DNA of 64,000 nucleotides from Silurus meridionalis (GCF_014805685.1 NC_060891.1:2872001-2936000); one strand, 5' to 3'. Counted from the stretch's first letter, positions 44,576-57,220 are shown. Numbers and translations are program-made. The notes: generated by a model from the sequence alone, not told the origin.

Positions 44576-44836
44576 TTATCCATCCATCTTCTCTACTGCT
44601 TTTCCCACACAGAGTCATGAGGAACCTGAAGCTAATCCCAACAAAGTCAGGAAACAAGGCAAGAGACACTTTGGACGGGACGCCAACCCAGTACATACAG
44701 TACCTTTGTGAGTAGAAGCCAGAACACTGAGAGGAAACTCTGAAAGCTCAGGAAGAAAATGTACATAGGGCAGAGGCACAATTCAAACACACAACCTCAA
44801 AAATATGAGGCTACAACACTACCAAGTTACCACATA
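44576..44836 (-). mobile_element. Old SINE-like repeat
   Basis: The plus strand starts ATCCATCCATCTTCTC, then TGCTTTTCCCACACAG, GAGTCATGAGGAACCTG, and ends with ATTCAAACACACAACCTC and GCTACAACACTACCAAGTTA. The last part resembles a reversed tRNA-type head. This matches the order of a very abundant fish repeat, but it is strongly diverged. Confidence 0.55.
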
Positions 44837-44966
44837 AACTCCACAGTTGATAATATGCCGTTCGACACCTGTGAACCCTCCCACATACTTAACACTTAAT
44901 TTACAAATCATATCTCCAACCTTTAGCACTTGACCAAGTTTTTAGTCTTCTTTGTTCTAAGTTTCC

Positions 44967-45081
44967 ACTTCCTTGTTGACTTGCTCATCAGTTTGGAGTC
45001 CAAACTTGCTTTACTTTAAGTTCTAGGTTTGACCTCTGCCTGTCTGTTTGTATTACTATTACGGCTCCACTTGCAACAGAG
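44967..45081 (+). repeat. Direct repeat, copy 1
   Basis: Shares TTCCTTGTTGA, CAGTTTGGAGTCCAAAC, TGACCTCTGCCTGTCT and ATTACTATTACGGCT with 46011-46126, about 1045 bp away in the same orientation. Both copies end at GCAACAGAG. Confidence 0.8.
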
Positions 45082-45321
45082 GCGTGTATTACTGCAGGAC
45101 CCTCAGGAGCCGACAGAACAGCGTGCAGCATGGGAGTAATTTAAAAGATTGCGGGAGTGAGTGGGAGGTCAGGCAGACAGTACAGGTGAATTTAAAAAAA
45201 AAAATGGCTTTTCTACAAAAACAAAACAATTACAGGAAAATAAGCTACTGGCTTAGGTATGGGTGTCACTTTCAGAGTTTCAAGTACAATACGTTAGTCA
45301 CAAAGACTTACAGTAACAATT

Positions 45322-45535
45322 TTAATAATAACAATAATAATTAAAATTGCAAGCAGCATTTCGGGCCAAGCATCCAAACTCAGTGAGGTCTCCATTCATA
45401 GATACTCTTAAACTTTTGTTTGAGCATTCAAAAGAAAAGCAAAGCCATAACTTTAGGCAAAGGATCCAACATTTGAAACTTCCCCTTTGAACAACGCCAG
45501 GGACATATTTTGAAAAAAACAATTTTAAATGTATA
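45322..45535 (+). mobile_element. Fragment resembling a dispersed teleost repeat
   Basis: Begins AATTAAAATTGCAAGCAGC followed by ATTTCGGGCC, words familiar from a common fish repeat. No second copy lies in this window to confirm borders. Low certainty. Confidence 0.35.
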
Positions 45536-45563
45536 TATTTTTTACCCGTATCATATCTGTATT

Positions 45564-45830
45564 TCAAATCAAATCAAATCAAATTTTATTTGTCACATAC
45601 ACATACATACAGGGTACGACATGCAGGGAAATGCTTTTAACGACGGTCCGGCATGAGGGAATAAAATGGGGTGAAAAGGAGAATAAAAATGATAAATATA
45701 ATAACAAAATTTAAAAAGAAAAATATAATAACAAGAAAAAGAAGGCAGATAAATAAGGATATAAAGATATATGCAAAAACCGTAGCCGGAGCAGTCGTGA
45801 CGGCAGCCGACCTCACCGGCGCCATCTTGC
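45564..45830 (-). mobile_element. Short LINE-like element with both ends, no middle
   Basis: On the minus strand it begins GCAAGATGGCGCCGGTG, the usual opening of several LINE types, and ends with tandem ATTTG units (ATTTGATTTGATTTG). Between them are only about 250 bp, AT-rich, with TCATGCCGGACCGTCG and TATTTGTCACATAC-type tail sequence (reversed). A 62-codon minus frame starting MAPVRSAAVTTAP is open but AT-biased beyond that. It looks like an element that lost its reverse transcriptase while keeping both termini. Confidence 0.55.
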
Positions 45831-46010
45831 TAATCTTGCGAATGTATTTGCTAGTAAAGTCTCGCTTTCTAACAAAAATATCACCTATATATTAATAGAG
45901 GTTGAGGCATCGCTAGTTGATTGCTAAAAATATTGTCTATCTGCAAAAATCCTTACCGGTAGTTTTTCCGGGTTTCGGTTTCTATAGAAAAATTCCTTGT
46001 TGTATAGAAT

Positions 46011-46126
46011 TCCTTCCTTGTTGATTTGCTCACCAGTTTGGAGTCCAAACATGCTTCACTTTAAGTCGTGGGTTTGACCTCTGCCTGTCTCTTTTTATTA
46101 CTATTACGGCTGTATTCGCAACAGAG
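46011..46126 (+). repeat. Direct repeat, copy 2
   Basis: Counterpart of 44967-45081 with roughly 10% divergence by eye. The pair brackets about 930 bp that includes the LINE-like element. Confidence 0.8.
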
Positions 46127-46235
46127 TGTTTGTATGTATAGAATGTTTGTATAGACTCCTATAGACAACCTTGCCTGGAAATGTAGAATACCAATATGTT
46201 GCCTACACCACCATCGGTGTTTGGCTCATAATAAT

Positions 46236-46320
46236 GAAATAATGAATAATAATAATAATAATAATAATAATGAATAATAATAATAATAATAATAATTAAT
46301 AATAATTAATAATAATAGTA
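46236..46320 (+). repeat. (AAT)n microsatellite, interrupted
   Basis: AAT units broken by GAAT and TAATT steps. Confidence 0.9.
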
Positions 46321-48924
46321 AATTAATAGTTATAGCATTCATTACTATTATGTACTGAATTATGTATAGTTATATATGAATATAAATAATAGTTGTATGG
46401 GGAGCAATTTTTTTTTCCCCATCCATTATAATTACTTTTTCTCCGTACATTATTTTACTGTTATTTTATCCATTTATAATTGCATTTGTTGTAATAATAC
46501 ATCTGCAAAACAAGTTAGTTTCCATTATCGCTTATGTTACAGCAGCTTTAAATTGCTGTTTGCTCCTCAGCAATGACACATTACTAAGCAACCTGAATAC
46601 AAATTCATCTCTGTCTTGAAAATCATAGAATCACTCCAGACTTCTTCCATCTTTTATCTTCTTATATTCATGCAACATGCAGTTAGTTGCTGCTATACAT
46701 AACACAACATGGCCACGTATGGATATTCTGTCAGACCAATAAAAAGACCACTTTTCCTGTCCACTGTCTATTTCGAGTTCATATCACAGGGTGCTGTTTG
46801 TAAGTGCAAGGTTAAATTGCTAAGGGGTTTGTGTTTTTTCACCTCACGTCGCATCCCATACAAAAAAATAATTCCACACAAGAAGTGTGCACCAGAGTCT
46901 GGCAAAAAAGAAAACTTTAGAGACTCATTGTTTTCGAAAAACAATGACCTGAATTGACAACGGAGCAAACATGGTTGCTGCCCTGCAGTGCTCACATTGT
47001 CAACGTGGTCCTGTCACCTCTGATGATGTAAAATAAATAAATAAATTCACCCACAGCCTGGCTCTATACTGACATGTAGACGATGTAGGCAAGCAGATAG
47101 TGAAGACATGATGAAACTTAGTTTTCAAGCTGTTGCATTAAGCGACAAATTACTTGTTACTCAGATACTGTAACTCTTCAGCTCTTGCATGGTGGAGAGA
47201 TCATGGTGGAGCATTGCATGGAATATATAAAGATAGTACTAAAAGCTTGCTGAAAAAATCATCAGTTGATTGAATAGATGCGATCACAGTTTAGTTCTTA
47301 GTACCGTGTACCAACCAATGATGGCCATGATGACCTTCCTTTGAGTACTTGTGGGCACATGAACAAAATGAAATGATGGTCCATAGTGGTATATCCGTCT
47401 TCCTGTAGATTTACTTGACCATGTTCCTTCAATGCTACACTACTGCTGGACTGGACCCACTATCTCTCAGGGTGAAAGGAAGACATGCTTCAAGATTCTT
47501 CTATGTTCTGGTACTGAGGTAGTCGAATGAGCTTTCACTTGAAGTCCAAATAGCCGGGTTACTAGCAGTGTTCAAACAATGTCCAAACACTTGAAGTACA
47601 CATCCATATCACAACATTGTTTCATTGGACTGAAAGTGCGTATGGCATGTTGTTCAGTAGACCCTTACCTTTCAAACTAAACTGGGATTTGCAGCAGTGG
47701 ATGCGTTTGAGACCCTTTAGTACAATCCTACTGGTTTGTACTCCCCTTTATAGTATATATACATATATGTTGTTGATGTGTACACAAATTCAGCAGATAC
47801 ATTCCTTATAAGCTGTCCAATGAAAAACAGTGATCTATAATCAATGCTTGAGGCTTAGACCTTTAGTTTGTCAAGATTAATTATGTCCCTTTTTATGTAA
47901 TCTTTCTCAAACCTTAACACGTGAAAACATCAGATTTGCCGGACAGTGGCATCAGGGGCGTACATATATTGCCATCTGGTGCAATAAGTTTAATTTATTA
48001 AAAAACAAGAAATAGATAAAGTTAAACTTGTATATTCCCATAATCCTTCACTCTATGAACCAGTTTTAGGATGTATTCATGGCTAGAAAGCATATTTTTT
48101 AAGATGTTCTTGGATAGAGGCGACTGCCAAATGTCATCAATGTAGAGTAAATTGACCATGTTCACATTCAGCAAACCACAAGCAGTTGAATGTGGTTGGA
48201 GGATCTTCTTTTCAGAAATAGAAATTTGTCTAACTAAATAAACACAAAGACATTTTTTGGCAGATTAGCAAAGGATTTTTTACTTTTCTTTCCAGAAAGA
48301 AGCACCAAAAATCCCTTCCTTCCCAGCTTGATTTTGTAATGTCTCCCAGTGTTGTGTGTCAAACAGGAAATTGCAAGCAGGAACTAAACTTCTAAGTAGT
48401 GTACAATTTGTTTTAAAAGAATAGTTTGTGGAAATGGATTTATTCACATAATTAGAATAGAAGTGAGTAAATATGGCTTGTGTCTCAATCGAAACCAACA
48501 CTCGGTTTGTTTTTCCTTTAATCTGTCTCCGTCATATATCCGATATAGGCAGTTTCTTGCCTGACAACATGTCTGAACCTCAGAAGAACAAATTCCCAGG
48601 TGTTCACATGTCAAATGTTCATCCATTCCTGAAAATAGACAGACCATTCCCTAGGAACTGAACTTTCCACTGATAATTGTCTATTATTTACCAAAAAAAA
48701 TGCCTATAGTTGCAGAATTGATAGTTCAGCACGGAGCAAAAAAACAATATCAGATTTAACCTAAGGGCCAGTTTGGGATTTTTGTAAATGCTGAAGGCAG
48801 AATGTTCTTTGACGTTCTTTCTATGCATAACTAACCGACACACAAGCTCAGGTGAAATCCAGTACAATTCAAGTCTTAATACTAGAAAGTGAAAACTGAT
48901 GAAAAGGTACAGTGTTTATATATG
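46321..48924. other. Unassigned AT-rich DNA
   Basis: No repeat family with clear edges and no gene. Frames of 60-82 codons (46376, 46709, 47617, 48280, 48473) lack motifs, and several overlap on opposite strands. Confidence 0.3.
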
Positions 48925-49015
48925 CTAATACACGTCCTCGATTTACGATGGCGATGCGTTCTGATGACCTCATCGTAACTTGAAAATGTGGTAAGTTGAG
49001 ACCTGGCTTAACCTT
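48925..49015. mobile_element. Fragment with TTACGATGG/CATCGTAA inverted motifs
   Basis: CGTCCTCGATTTACGATGG is followed by CCTCATCGTAACTTGAAAA and GGTAAGTTGAGACC. This resembles one end of a widespread MITE built on ACTTACGATGG motifs. Only one end is present and the class is uncertain. Confidence 0.4.
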
Positions 49016-50391
49016 TCCAGGTGTCTTAAAGATTGATGATCAGAATGGGGTAGTGGTAATATTTTGGTAATAATTTAACAAGTTACAGTTCATAATTTAG
49101 CGAAAGTGAACAATTTACACTAATGTAATGCGTACAGTTTACAGTATATATGTATGCGTGGATGAGTGAGGGTTCGTGAGAGGGTGGAGCTGGTTGCACT
49201 TTGTTTTAAAACTTCAGAAAAGCATCTCAGAGCGCTTGAGGTTGACCCTTGAGGTGGGATGATAGAGATTCTTTTCACATGTACAAGTAGAGTAAGCTCT
49301 CTAGCCAACCCAGTCGTTCTAATTCCATGCTAGCTGACTGTGTCCAACATTGTTAGCTTTTAGCACGGTGTCACCATAGTTGAGCTAAACTAAGGTATCC
49401 ATTTTAGTCTGGGTGAGATGTTTAAATTAGCTACCTAGATAGAATGACAGCCAGGCAACTGATACTATGTCAACGTAGTGAATGATATCATAAATAAACA
49501 TATGGATTTCTCAACAGGCTCATACCCAGTAGTTTAGCTTGATAAACATAAGGTTAGCCTTTTTTGTTGTTGTTGCCCCAAACCACATAATGCCCTTTGA
49601 CTTAATGCTGCCAACATCTTTTTTTTTTTTTTTTTAATCCTTCCTACTCTTTGATTTTGCTTCTTCTAGAAATTTCCCCTGTCTAACTTGGTCTAAAGAT
49701 TGAACTGCTGGCCCAAAGCACTTTGTCATGGCAGCACTGTTATCTGTCATCTATCGAATCCCTCGACGAATTCGCTCAACTCTTCAACCTCCCAGGAAAA
49801 GCCATCGATCTCACTGCTTCTTGAGTTTTTGACCAACACACGTTTGGTAGAAGGATTTAGCTTTTTTTTTTTAGATTAAAGGTTATCCGAGTTTGATATT
49901 TATAGAAAACATCAATTTTTTTTCACCTTTCTGCTGTTAACATGTAGGATAGTTCAAGTAAAAAAACAAAAAGTCGTACATTTTCTACAGTTGAAGCTGA
50001 CAATTTGTTAAGCAATATTAAGACACAGTCATGCGTTGTTAAATGATCAATTGTGATTGGTTAGAACGTTCACATTCATTTCCCAAGGCAGCACGGTGTT
50101 TGTTCGTATATTTTCTATGTATTTATTGCATAACGTTGAGACGAAAAACCAGCTGACACAAACCGAATTTGTGTTCAGCTTGTCGTAGATGATCTTGCTT
50201 ATATCATAGCCCTTTGCTATCACTGAGAAGTAAAAGCTGTCATTGATGTTTTCAGTGCAATTATCCACATTCGCCATGTTCTATTTATAAAACAAAGCAC
50301 ACGAAAAATCCTTCATATCTCAGTTAGATCATTAGGAAATGTTTACAACAGCTTACTCACTCTGTATACAACTCCAACTATCTGTTACTAT
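49016..50391. other. Unassigned AT-rich DNA
   Basis: Contains T runs near 49619-49635 and 49863-49872. ATTGTGATTGGTTAGAAC near 50050 resembles sequence at 25115 and may be a dispersed repeat. No gene supported; a 76-codon minus frame at 50047-50277 shows no motif. Confidence 0.3.
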
Positions 50392-51072
50392 CAGAAGTGG
50401 AAAGTAACCGATTACATTTAATCGTGTTACTGTGATAACTGTAAATACGCTTTTTGGTCTACTTTTTGAAGTATTTTTTAAATCTATAATTTTACTTTTA
50501 CTTAAGTATGTTTTGTTTGAAATATTGTGGTTAACTACATTTAAAATCATATCCGTTACTGAGAAAAAAAGAATAATAATGAAAGGAGAAAAATAATTGC
50601 GCCTCGGAAATTACTGCACTGATTGTTTGCTAGGCGAAGAACAAAATTCACATGAAAGAAAGACAGAGATGGACAGGACACCAGGGATTCAGATGCAGCT
50701 GAAAGCAGAAAATACTTATCCTGCAAAAGTATATAACTCACATTAGACTCAAGTCAAAATTGTAGTATTCATTTATTTATATTTTCAATACATTAACTTT
50801 TTTTGTTATTGCACTTGAATTTGTGAAGGTGTTCCTTCAATCCTCAACTAGTTTGTGATTTATATCCCCTTGTCCTTTTTAAACTGCACTAGAATCCCCC
50901 ACCTTCCCCCTGCTGTTAAAAAATGTACTTGGTCAATTTTACTATGATTAAATTTTGAATGAGTTACTTTTTACTTTTACGTGAGGAGATTTCTAGACCC
51001 ATAACTTTACTTGTACTTGTAAGTAACAGTACTTTTCTTGAGTAAAATATTTTATTACTCTTTCCACCTCTG
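50392..51072. mobile_element. hAT-like non-autonomous element, complete
   Basis: The left end CAGAAGTGGAAAGTAAC and the inverted right end CAGAGGTGGAAAGAGTAA form terminal repeats. The flanks GTTACTAT and GTTATTAA match at 6 of 8 positions, fitting a decayed 8-bp target duplication as made by hAT transposases. Length about 681 bp, no transposase. The left half is related to 263-664. Confidence 0.75.
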
Positions 51073-51972
51073 GTTATTAAACTCTGAAAGGCAGAGCATT
51101 AATTTTAAATGCTCGTTAAACTGACCGTGTGTTTAACTGTTTCAATGCACAATTTCCAGCCAATCAGAATCGAGTATTCAGACTAGCCAGACAATGAATT
51201 CATGTTAGCCAGATCCCCATCATTTCAAAAAAGCCAGTCAATCCTAATTCTCAAGCGCTGCCACGTAGCCCACGTCATCATTTCTAGCTAGCATAAGATC
51301 TTTAGCAAAGCATTCCTTTCTTTCCTGGTGAAACACACGGAATTTGAAGCCAACAAATTGGTATTCCGCAGACCATGTAATCAACCGTTAACCCAAAGCG
51401 CAAAGCTGATAGCGCTCATCTATCTAAGCATGTTTTTCCTCTTTTCCTTCCCCTCCATCGTCTTCCACCGATTTTAATATCCAGCCCCGTTTTCCAGCCG
51501 GCAAATTTAGAAAAATAATACGACGGATGACCTGAAGCATAGTTGTTAGTCGTACATTTGTAACAACAAAGACACGCTATTAGCTTTATTCTCATATTAA
51601 TCAATTAAAGCAAAACGTTAGCAGCACCAATAATGTTTTCTTTTACAGCTCAGGACCTCTTTTCCTTTGTTCAGTGTGATGAAAAAACATCATTTACAGA
51701 GCAGATAATGTGCAGGGCAGAAAATTGGTGCTGTACTTTCTATTTATTTACAGTTACCTTTAATGAAACAGGTTCATTATATTATTTATAGCAGGTTATA
51801 GACATTTGATTTATCAATGGTTTGGAACACGTCCATGAAAATGCCTGGGTACAATATTTGAAACCATGTGCAATATACGAAAACCTTTTGAAGATATTTC
51901 ATTCGCTTTATTACATGCTACATATATTTACTACACTGCCACAATTTTAACACAATACTTCCCACCCGGAAA
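51073..51972. other. Unassigned DNA
   Basis: GCCAATCAGAATCGAG near 51160 belongs to the same loose family as 25115 and 50050. The rest is unremarkable and non-coding. Confidence 0.3.
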
Positions 51973-52106
51973 TACACTATATAGGAAAAAGTATTGAGAC
52001 ATGGGACATGGGACTTGGGACATGGGACTGGGATTCTTCTTAAAGCTAGTCCCACGAAGTTTTAGTAGGCCAATACCCCTGCACACACTTTTGTCCATAC
52101 AGTGTA
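51973..52106. mobile_element. Tc1-type MITE
   Basis: The ends TACACTATATAGGAAAAAGT and, inverted, TACACTGTATGGACAAAAGT are the same as the Tc1 relic ends elsewhere in the window, and each starts with TA. The 134-bp body has a repeated CATGGGAC word (GACATGGGACATGGGAC, GGACATGGGACTGG). No coding capacity. Confidence 0.8.
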
Positions 52107-52165
52107 TCAGAATGTAAAGTCTGTAAATGTTGCTAATGTATCCTGGTTGTACCTTGTGCATGGAT

Positions 52166-52170
<5 letters not shown>

Positions 52171-52205
<35 letters not shown>
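52171..52205 (+). repeat. (TTA)n microsatellite
   Basis: About 11 TTA units. Confidence 0.93.
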
Positions 52206-52209
<4 letters not shown>

Positions 52210-52480
52210 CAGTGGTGGACAGTAACATAGTACATGTGATATGTTACAGTACTTAAGTAGCTTTTTAGTGTATCTGTACTTTACTAAAGTATTTACATTT
52301 GGGAAAACTTACTGTAACTTTACTACATTTAATAGTCAAATATTTTACTTTTTACGCAACAACATTCTGCATAATCAGTCGTTCCTTTTTATTTGTAAGT
52401 GGATCAAAACTTAACTGGTCAAACTGATGATACTTTTGAAGGCAAATACCTTCAAATACCTACTTATACTTTTTTCAAGA
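52210..52480 (+). mobile_element. hAT-like element, left part
   Basis: Starts CAGTGGTGGACAGTAAC, the inverse of the element end at 3741, then GTACTTAAGTAGC and TATTTACATTTGGG, as usual for this family. The right end is missing; a different old repeat begins at about 52500. Confidence 0.65.
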
Positions 52481-52499
52481 ATATATATATATAAAAAGG

Positions 52500-52740
52500 C
52501 TGTCAATCGTTAAAACTATTTAATAGTTAACTCATGATTATTCGCAAATATGGATGCTTTATGCAAATGTATGTTTATTATTAGTGAAACCAAATGCAGC
52601 ATAGAGCATGAAGATAAAATATTCTTGTAATGTTTTAAAGTAATGATGGTGTTTTAAATGACGTAAATCATCAGGACACTAAACCGATCCTTTGCTATGT
52701 TTCCATATGGAGTGTTTTTAATGCTTGATTTGAGACTTGG
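52500..52740 (+). mobile_element. Old dispersed repeat, third copy
   Basis: Shares ATGTTTATTATTAGTGAAACC, CATAGAGCATGAAG, ATCATCAGGACAC and TGCTTGATTTGAGACTT in order with 34935-35215, with about 15-20% divergence by eye. It shows that the family moved independently of the tandem duplication. Confidence 0.6.
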
Positions 52741-53937
52741 CGCATCAGTAAAACAAATGTTCAGTGATTAAAAATAGATTTTCGGTGAAGTTTTTTTTTT
52801 TGAATGAATAAATGTGTGTTGTGTTGAAGGTTTTAATTTCACCTCTTATACATTTATACAAACAGGAATGTGTGTGTTAATCGTGTTATTAATTAAAATG
52901 AAAAGAGTGTATGTATATATATATATTTATGTCATAAACAATTCCATCCAATCAAAATTGATCTCAGATGCATAGTTACATTTTTAAAATGCTTTTGAAC
53001 AAATGTATCTTATTTAAATTCAATCCATTCTGCACAAAGGGTTCCTCTAGATTTTTAGTTTTCTCCTTCTTGAAACCTTTTGTGAAAACCAGAGAAAAAA
53101 AGTAAATGCGCTTTTGGGTCCTTCTTTTATACAAAGCTACTTACTACTGAGGTTAATCTACAAATCAAACCAGAGAAGAAGATAACTGACCAGAAACGAG
53201 TGCAAGATCTTTCCTGGAAAAAAAAACTAAAGAAAGTGCTAGGGTTGGAGAGAGTACTAACCCTCCCGAGAGCAAATATTCTTTGCCACATGGTGCCCAC
53301 AGTGAGCGAGCGGGAAGAAAAAAAAAAAAAGAGAGAGAGATAATAATCAGAAGAGTGCAACACCAGAGACAAAGCAGTGATATAAAGCCAGGCAAGTAGG
53401 TGGAAAGTAATTAAATATTTATCAGTGCTCAAAAGCAGTCGAGTTGCACTAGGATACAATCTTACAAGTTTTACAAGAAGCCATAGTTGGGAATGCAGGG
53501 GGCAAGGCGTGCACGTGAACAGGAAGGGTCATCCATCACCTAAAGCTCATTGGGGAAACGATGCAGGAGAAGAAAACAGGCCGAGATAAACATACAGTAG
53601 ATACACATGCTCATAGTGGAGATAGTGTGTTTCGGTGATGTTTCTGATTATTGAGATTGATTTAGGTCATTGGTTCAGATGGCCTTGTAGGTTTTTTTTT
53701 TTTTTTACAACACCCTTATCCTCAGCCTTGGTCATACTTTGTTAGATACAGAGACATTTATAATCCAGTCCTATATATATTTATCTATCACATCTTATCC
53801 AGCATCTAAAGGTGAAAGCAATGTTGTGTCAAATAGTTTAAGATAATCTGATTAGAGATACCAAAAAAAAGCAAAACAAAAAAACTTTGCTATGAAGATG
53901 GCCAACGGGAACTAAGCCTGGGGATCCTGGGGTTTTT
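52741..53937. other. Unassigned DNA
   Basis: Contains a short TA tract at about 52912-52926, an A run and GA tract near 53318-53340 and T runs near 53692-53706. Minus-strand frames of 76 and 110 codons at 53127-53459 overlap in different phases across the A/GA tract and are not called. Confidence 0.3.
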
Positions 53938-53980
53938 TTTATCCATCCATCCATCCATCCATCCATCCATCCATCCATCC

Positions 53981-54075
<95 letters not shown>

Positions 54076-54076
54076 C
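53938..54076 (+). repeat. Compound (ATCC)n (ATCT)n (GTCT)n microsatellite
   Basis: About 10 ATCC units, then about 12 ATCT, then about 12 GTCT, nearly perfect, over some 139 bp. Confidence 0.95.
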
Positions 54077-54213
54077 AGACCTCTGCACAAATCTCCACAT
54101 AATCGAGTTCCCAGAAAAGTGGAGGTTATTATAAGAGCATATTTTGAGTAAATGTGGAATAAGATGTTACTGTATGATCAGATGTCCACAAACTGTTGTC
54201 GATATAGTGTATT
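54077..54213 (+). pseudogene. Tc1-like relic, 3' end
   Basis: Holds CCCAGAAAAGTGGAGG, TTATTATAAGAGCA, AATGTGGAATAAGATG and ends TGTCCACAAACTG, ATATAGTGTA, the 3' end and inverted repeat of the family seen at 24690. The microsatellite abuts its broken left side. Confidence 0.7.
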
Positions 54214-56044
54214 GCATAAGCTGCTTAATAATGACCATTGCTCCATTTTGTTCAATTCAATTCAACCAATTTTTTCTGTAATTAATAAAATCAAGTTTCC
54301 GGGTTACTTCTAGACATTACTATCACTATTAGCATTTAGTCAGCATTTTTTCTCTAACCAGTATTCAAAGGAAGTTTTCTAGACAAATTCTAGCTTTCAG
54401 TCTCATATTTCATCATCTAATTCACCTCGGTTTGTAGAGAGAAATGAATCCTAATGATTTTCTTTACATTAAAGAATTTTAAATGGGGAATCTGCACATT
54501 TTTTGTTGACTCACTTCTGGCATACGTACCCATATCAGAGTATTAACAGATCTCTATCTGACAGCAGCACGTCACGGTTTGATGCGTTCAAGAATAAAAA
54601 ACACACATTTGCTACCATAGCCATGCCTCAGCAAGCACACTGCACATAAGAAAAGTATTACAATATTCTCTCGTCGTCGTCTTCTTTTTTTTTTTCTAGA
54701 AACAAATGCAATTTTCAGTTGTGGACCGATTATCCCGGCCACTGAGGTAAATCCTGTATGGGCCTCATTTCTGTCAAGAAAACCCAAAACCTACTCCAAA
54801 AGTGTCACTCCTGAGGGCATTGCATGGCTCATGAGCTCTCCATCTCAACTCTCTGCACACTGAGCCAATTCATCAGACCTCCCCATCCTCCAGACTCAGA
54901 TGTCATGAAAGATACGAATCCCAATCCGGGCGTCGGTTTTTAACAACCCCAGACACGGTGCATTCTGCGCAAGAAGATCACCACGCAAAAGGTCTCTCTC
55001 CATAAATAACACCAGCCGCCTAGGGCTCTATTACTTCTTCATTTCTTCACTGAGAAGACAAGATAAGGGGCGAAGGAGAAGTGCAGAAGGGGGCTCAAGT
55101 TTCGGGGATTTTTAAATGATTTATTTATTTTAAATGGAAAAAAATGGATGAATTTCAAATGAGTTAATGCTCCAACAAGGATCGGTTTGAGGATTTTTTT
55201 ATATTTATTTATTGTATATTTAGTGTTTGACTGTTGTACAGAGGTACATGTGACCCCTGACCTGATTTTTGTTTTACCATTGGATCTATCTATCTATAGA
55301 GATATATTATGATTATTATTATTATTATTATTATTAATATTTCACCATGGCATATGTCATAGCCATCCAGTTTTCAAATGCCAGCCTGTGTTCATTATCA
55401 GATATAATCATTCGCTAAACATTTTTTTCTTTTCTATTTCATTGTTCCTTTCGCACACACTTCTGTCACAAGTCTGAAGCTGACGGATATTCGTCTTCCA
55501 GTCTTATCTCTCTTTTTTTCCCCTCCATCATTCCCGCCTTTCCGTAGCGCAGTTAATTTGAGAGAACGTTCAATAATTAACATTACATCGCAAAATACCA
55601 ATCAGCACCCACCATTCCACCCATCGGCTGTCACGATAAGGTGTTCGGATTTATCCTAATGGATAAATAGATGATGGTCAAATAAGAACAATGGACAGGA
55701 CGAGATAAGATGAGTCATCTTCTCTCTAGCAGGTTGTATTTTATCTCATTTCGCGGAGGTAATTTTTGATCCGTCAGACCGGTGCTGAACGGTGCTGTTA
55801 TTAAAAATATACGGGCTTTAATGAATGATGGGTAATTTTCCTAGCTTTGACGATCTTTAAATGGACATGTGACAGACATCTATAGTGTCTTTTGTCTTGC
55901 ATGGAAGTCTGAAATCAAAAGGATGAGAAAGAGAGAGAGGAAGATCAAATGAATATCACTCAGACAGCTGCTTTTACCAGTGCTGGAGCTCAAACATCTT
56001 GAGCACATACTGAAAGCAGAAAATTGATAGATACAGACGGAGAA

Positions 56045-56048
<4 letters not shown>
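54214..56048. other. Unassigned DNA with candidate conserved blocks
   Basis: 54780-55090 and 55380-55860 are non-repetitive with moderate GC. A (TTA)n tract lies near 55312-55336. No gene supported. Confidence 0.3.

Positions 56049-56081
<33 letters not shown>
56049..56081 (+). repeat. (GA)n microsatellite
   Basis: About 16 GA units; the minus-strand Ser-Leu frame is an artefact. Confidence 0.93.
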
Positions 56082-56088
<7 letters not shown>

Positions 56089-57220
56089 ATTTGCTCATTG
56101 ATCATGTAAGGGAAATTACATTATCGCAACAGCCACACAAATGGCAGTGCATAAAAAGAGGAGTCGAATGGATGCGGCCCACTTAGAAAAACAGCAGCAA
56201 TCAAACAGAAATCCTCGGAGCAGCCATTTAGAATTGACTACATAAATATTACGCTGTGACTCAATGTAGTGTGTGTGAGTACATTTGTATAGATTATGAT
56301 ATCAATACAATGTGTTATATGGCCTATACTGGTGTGCACTGTATGATTTTGTAGTGTGTTGCAGTGTAGAATGTAATGGTGTCGTAGGAAATGAAAAGAA
56401 ATCCCAGTTGACCTGAGAGACTGAGAGAATATTACTAAATTATTAATGTAGTATTATAAGGTAGTATGTTGAATTGTAAAACTGAAAGTATTTCATTTAC
56501 ATTTTTAATTATGTCCATCAAATGTAAAAACTAAATATACAAAACACAAGAAATGTGGTACAACACCAAAGACAATAAATAAACAAATAAACCACATCTA
56601 TAAGACGTTATACGCTACAAAAATCTCAGAAAAGGAGTGGGATAAAGCAAAAGCCATTTATAAGCCAAATTATTTTTCCCACCCATATGCAAGTCTATAA
56701 TGTTCCAGTATTTCATCAAAGATATTACATGCGTATCTTTATATTTTTATATAGTATTACAAGTAAATCAAATACATTTCTTACCAACACTATAATTAAC
56801 ACTATAACTCACTATAATTAACACTATAATTCACTAATCCACATTATAACCCCCATTTACACTCACCTCTATACATCCATGATTTAATACAAGATTTAAA
56901 ATGTTTAATACTTCTACAATGCTTTTATTTCTTGCTTTGAACACAACTTGTGCAGTTTTTTCTTCTTACAAATTGTGAATTTGTCAGAATTTGTAAAACA
57001 ATTTGAAATAAAATGCTTGCTTGGTTAAAATAACAAATTAAATAAGCTGTACATAAAATTCTAAAGAATCCATAGTGCTAGCGTTGGCCGTTGGCGCAAA
57101 ACAAATCGTATTTCCAGTACAGAGCGAGTAGCCACAGTGACACTGCGCTAACTCTAGTCTCTTTTTTTATTCCTCTGCAATTGTTGTGTATGTTTTATAA
57201 ACGTGTATAATTTCCTTTTT
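56082..57220. other. Unassigned DNA with loose TGTAGTGTG-type words
   Basis: 56260-56480 holds words such as GTGTGCACTGTATG, TTGTAGTGTGTTGCAGTG and GTAGTATTATAAGG that resemble the 51-bp minisatellite unit near 61 kb. Further on, CACTATAATTAACACTATAA is repeated around 56790-56840. No gene supported. Confidence 0.35.

Noticed and set aside
48280..48661. Overlapping 62-73-codon frames as an exon
   Set aside because: They lie on both strands in AT-rich DNA with no motif or splice sites.
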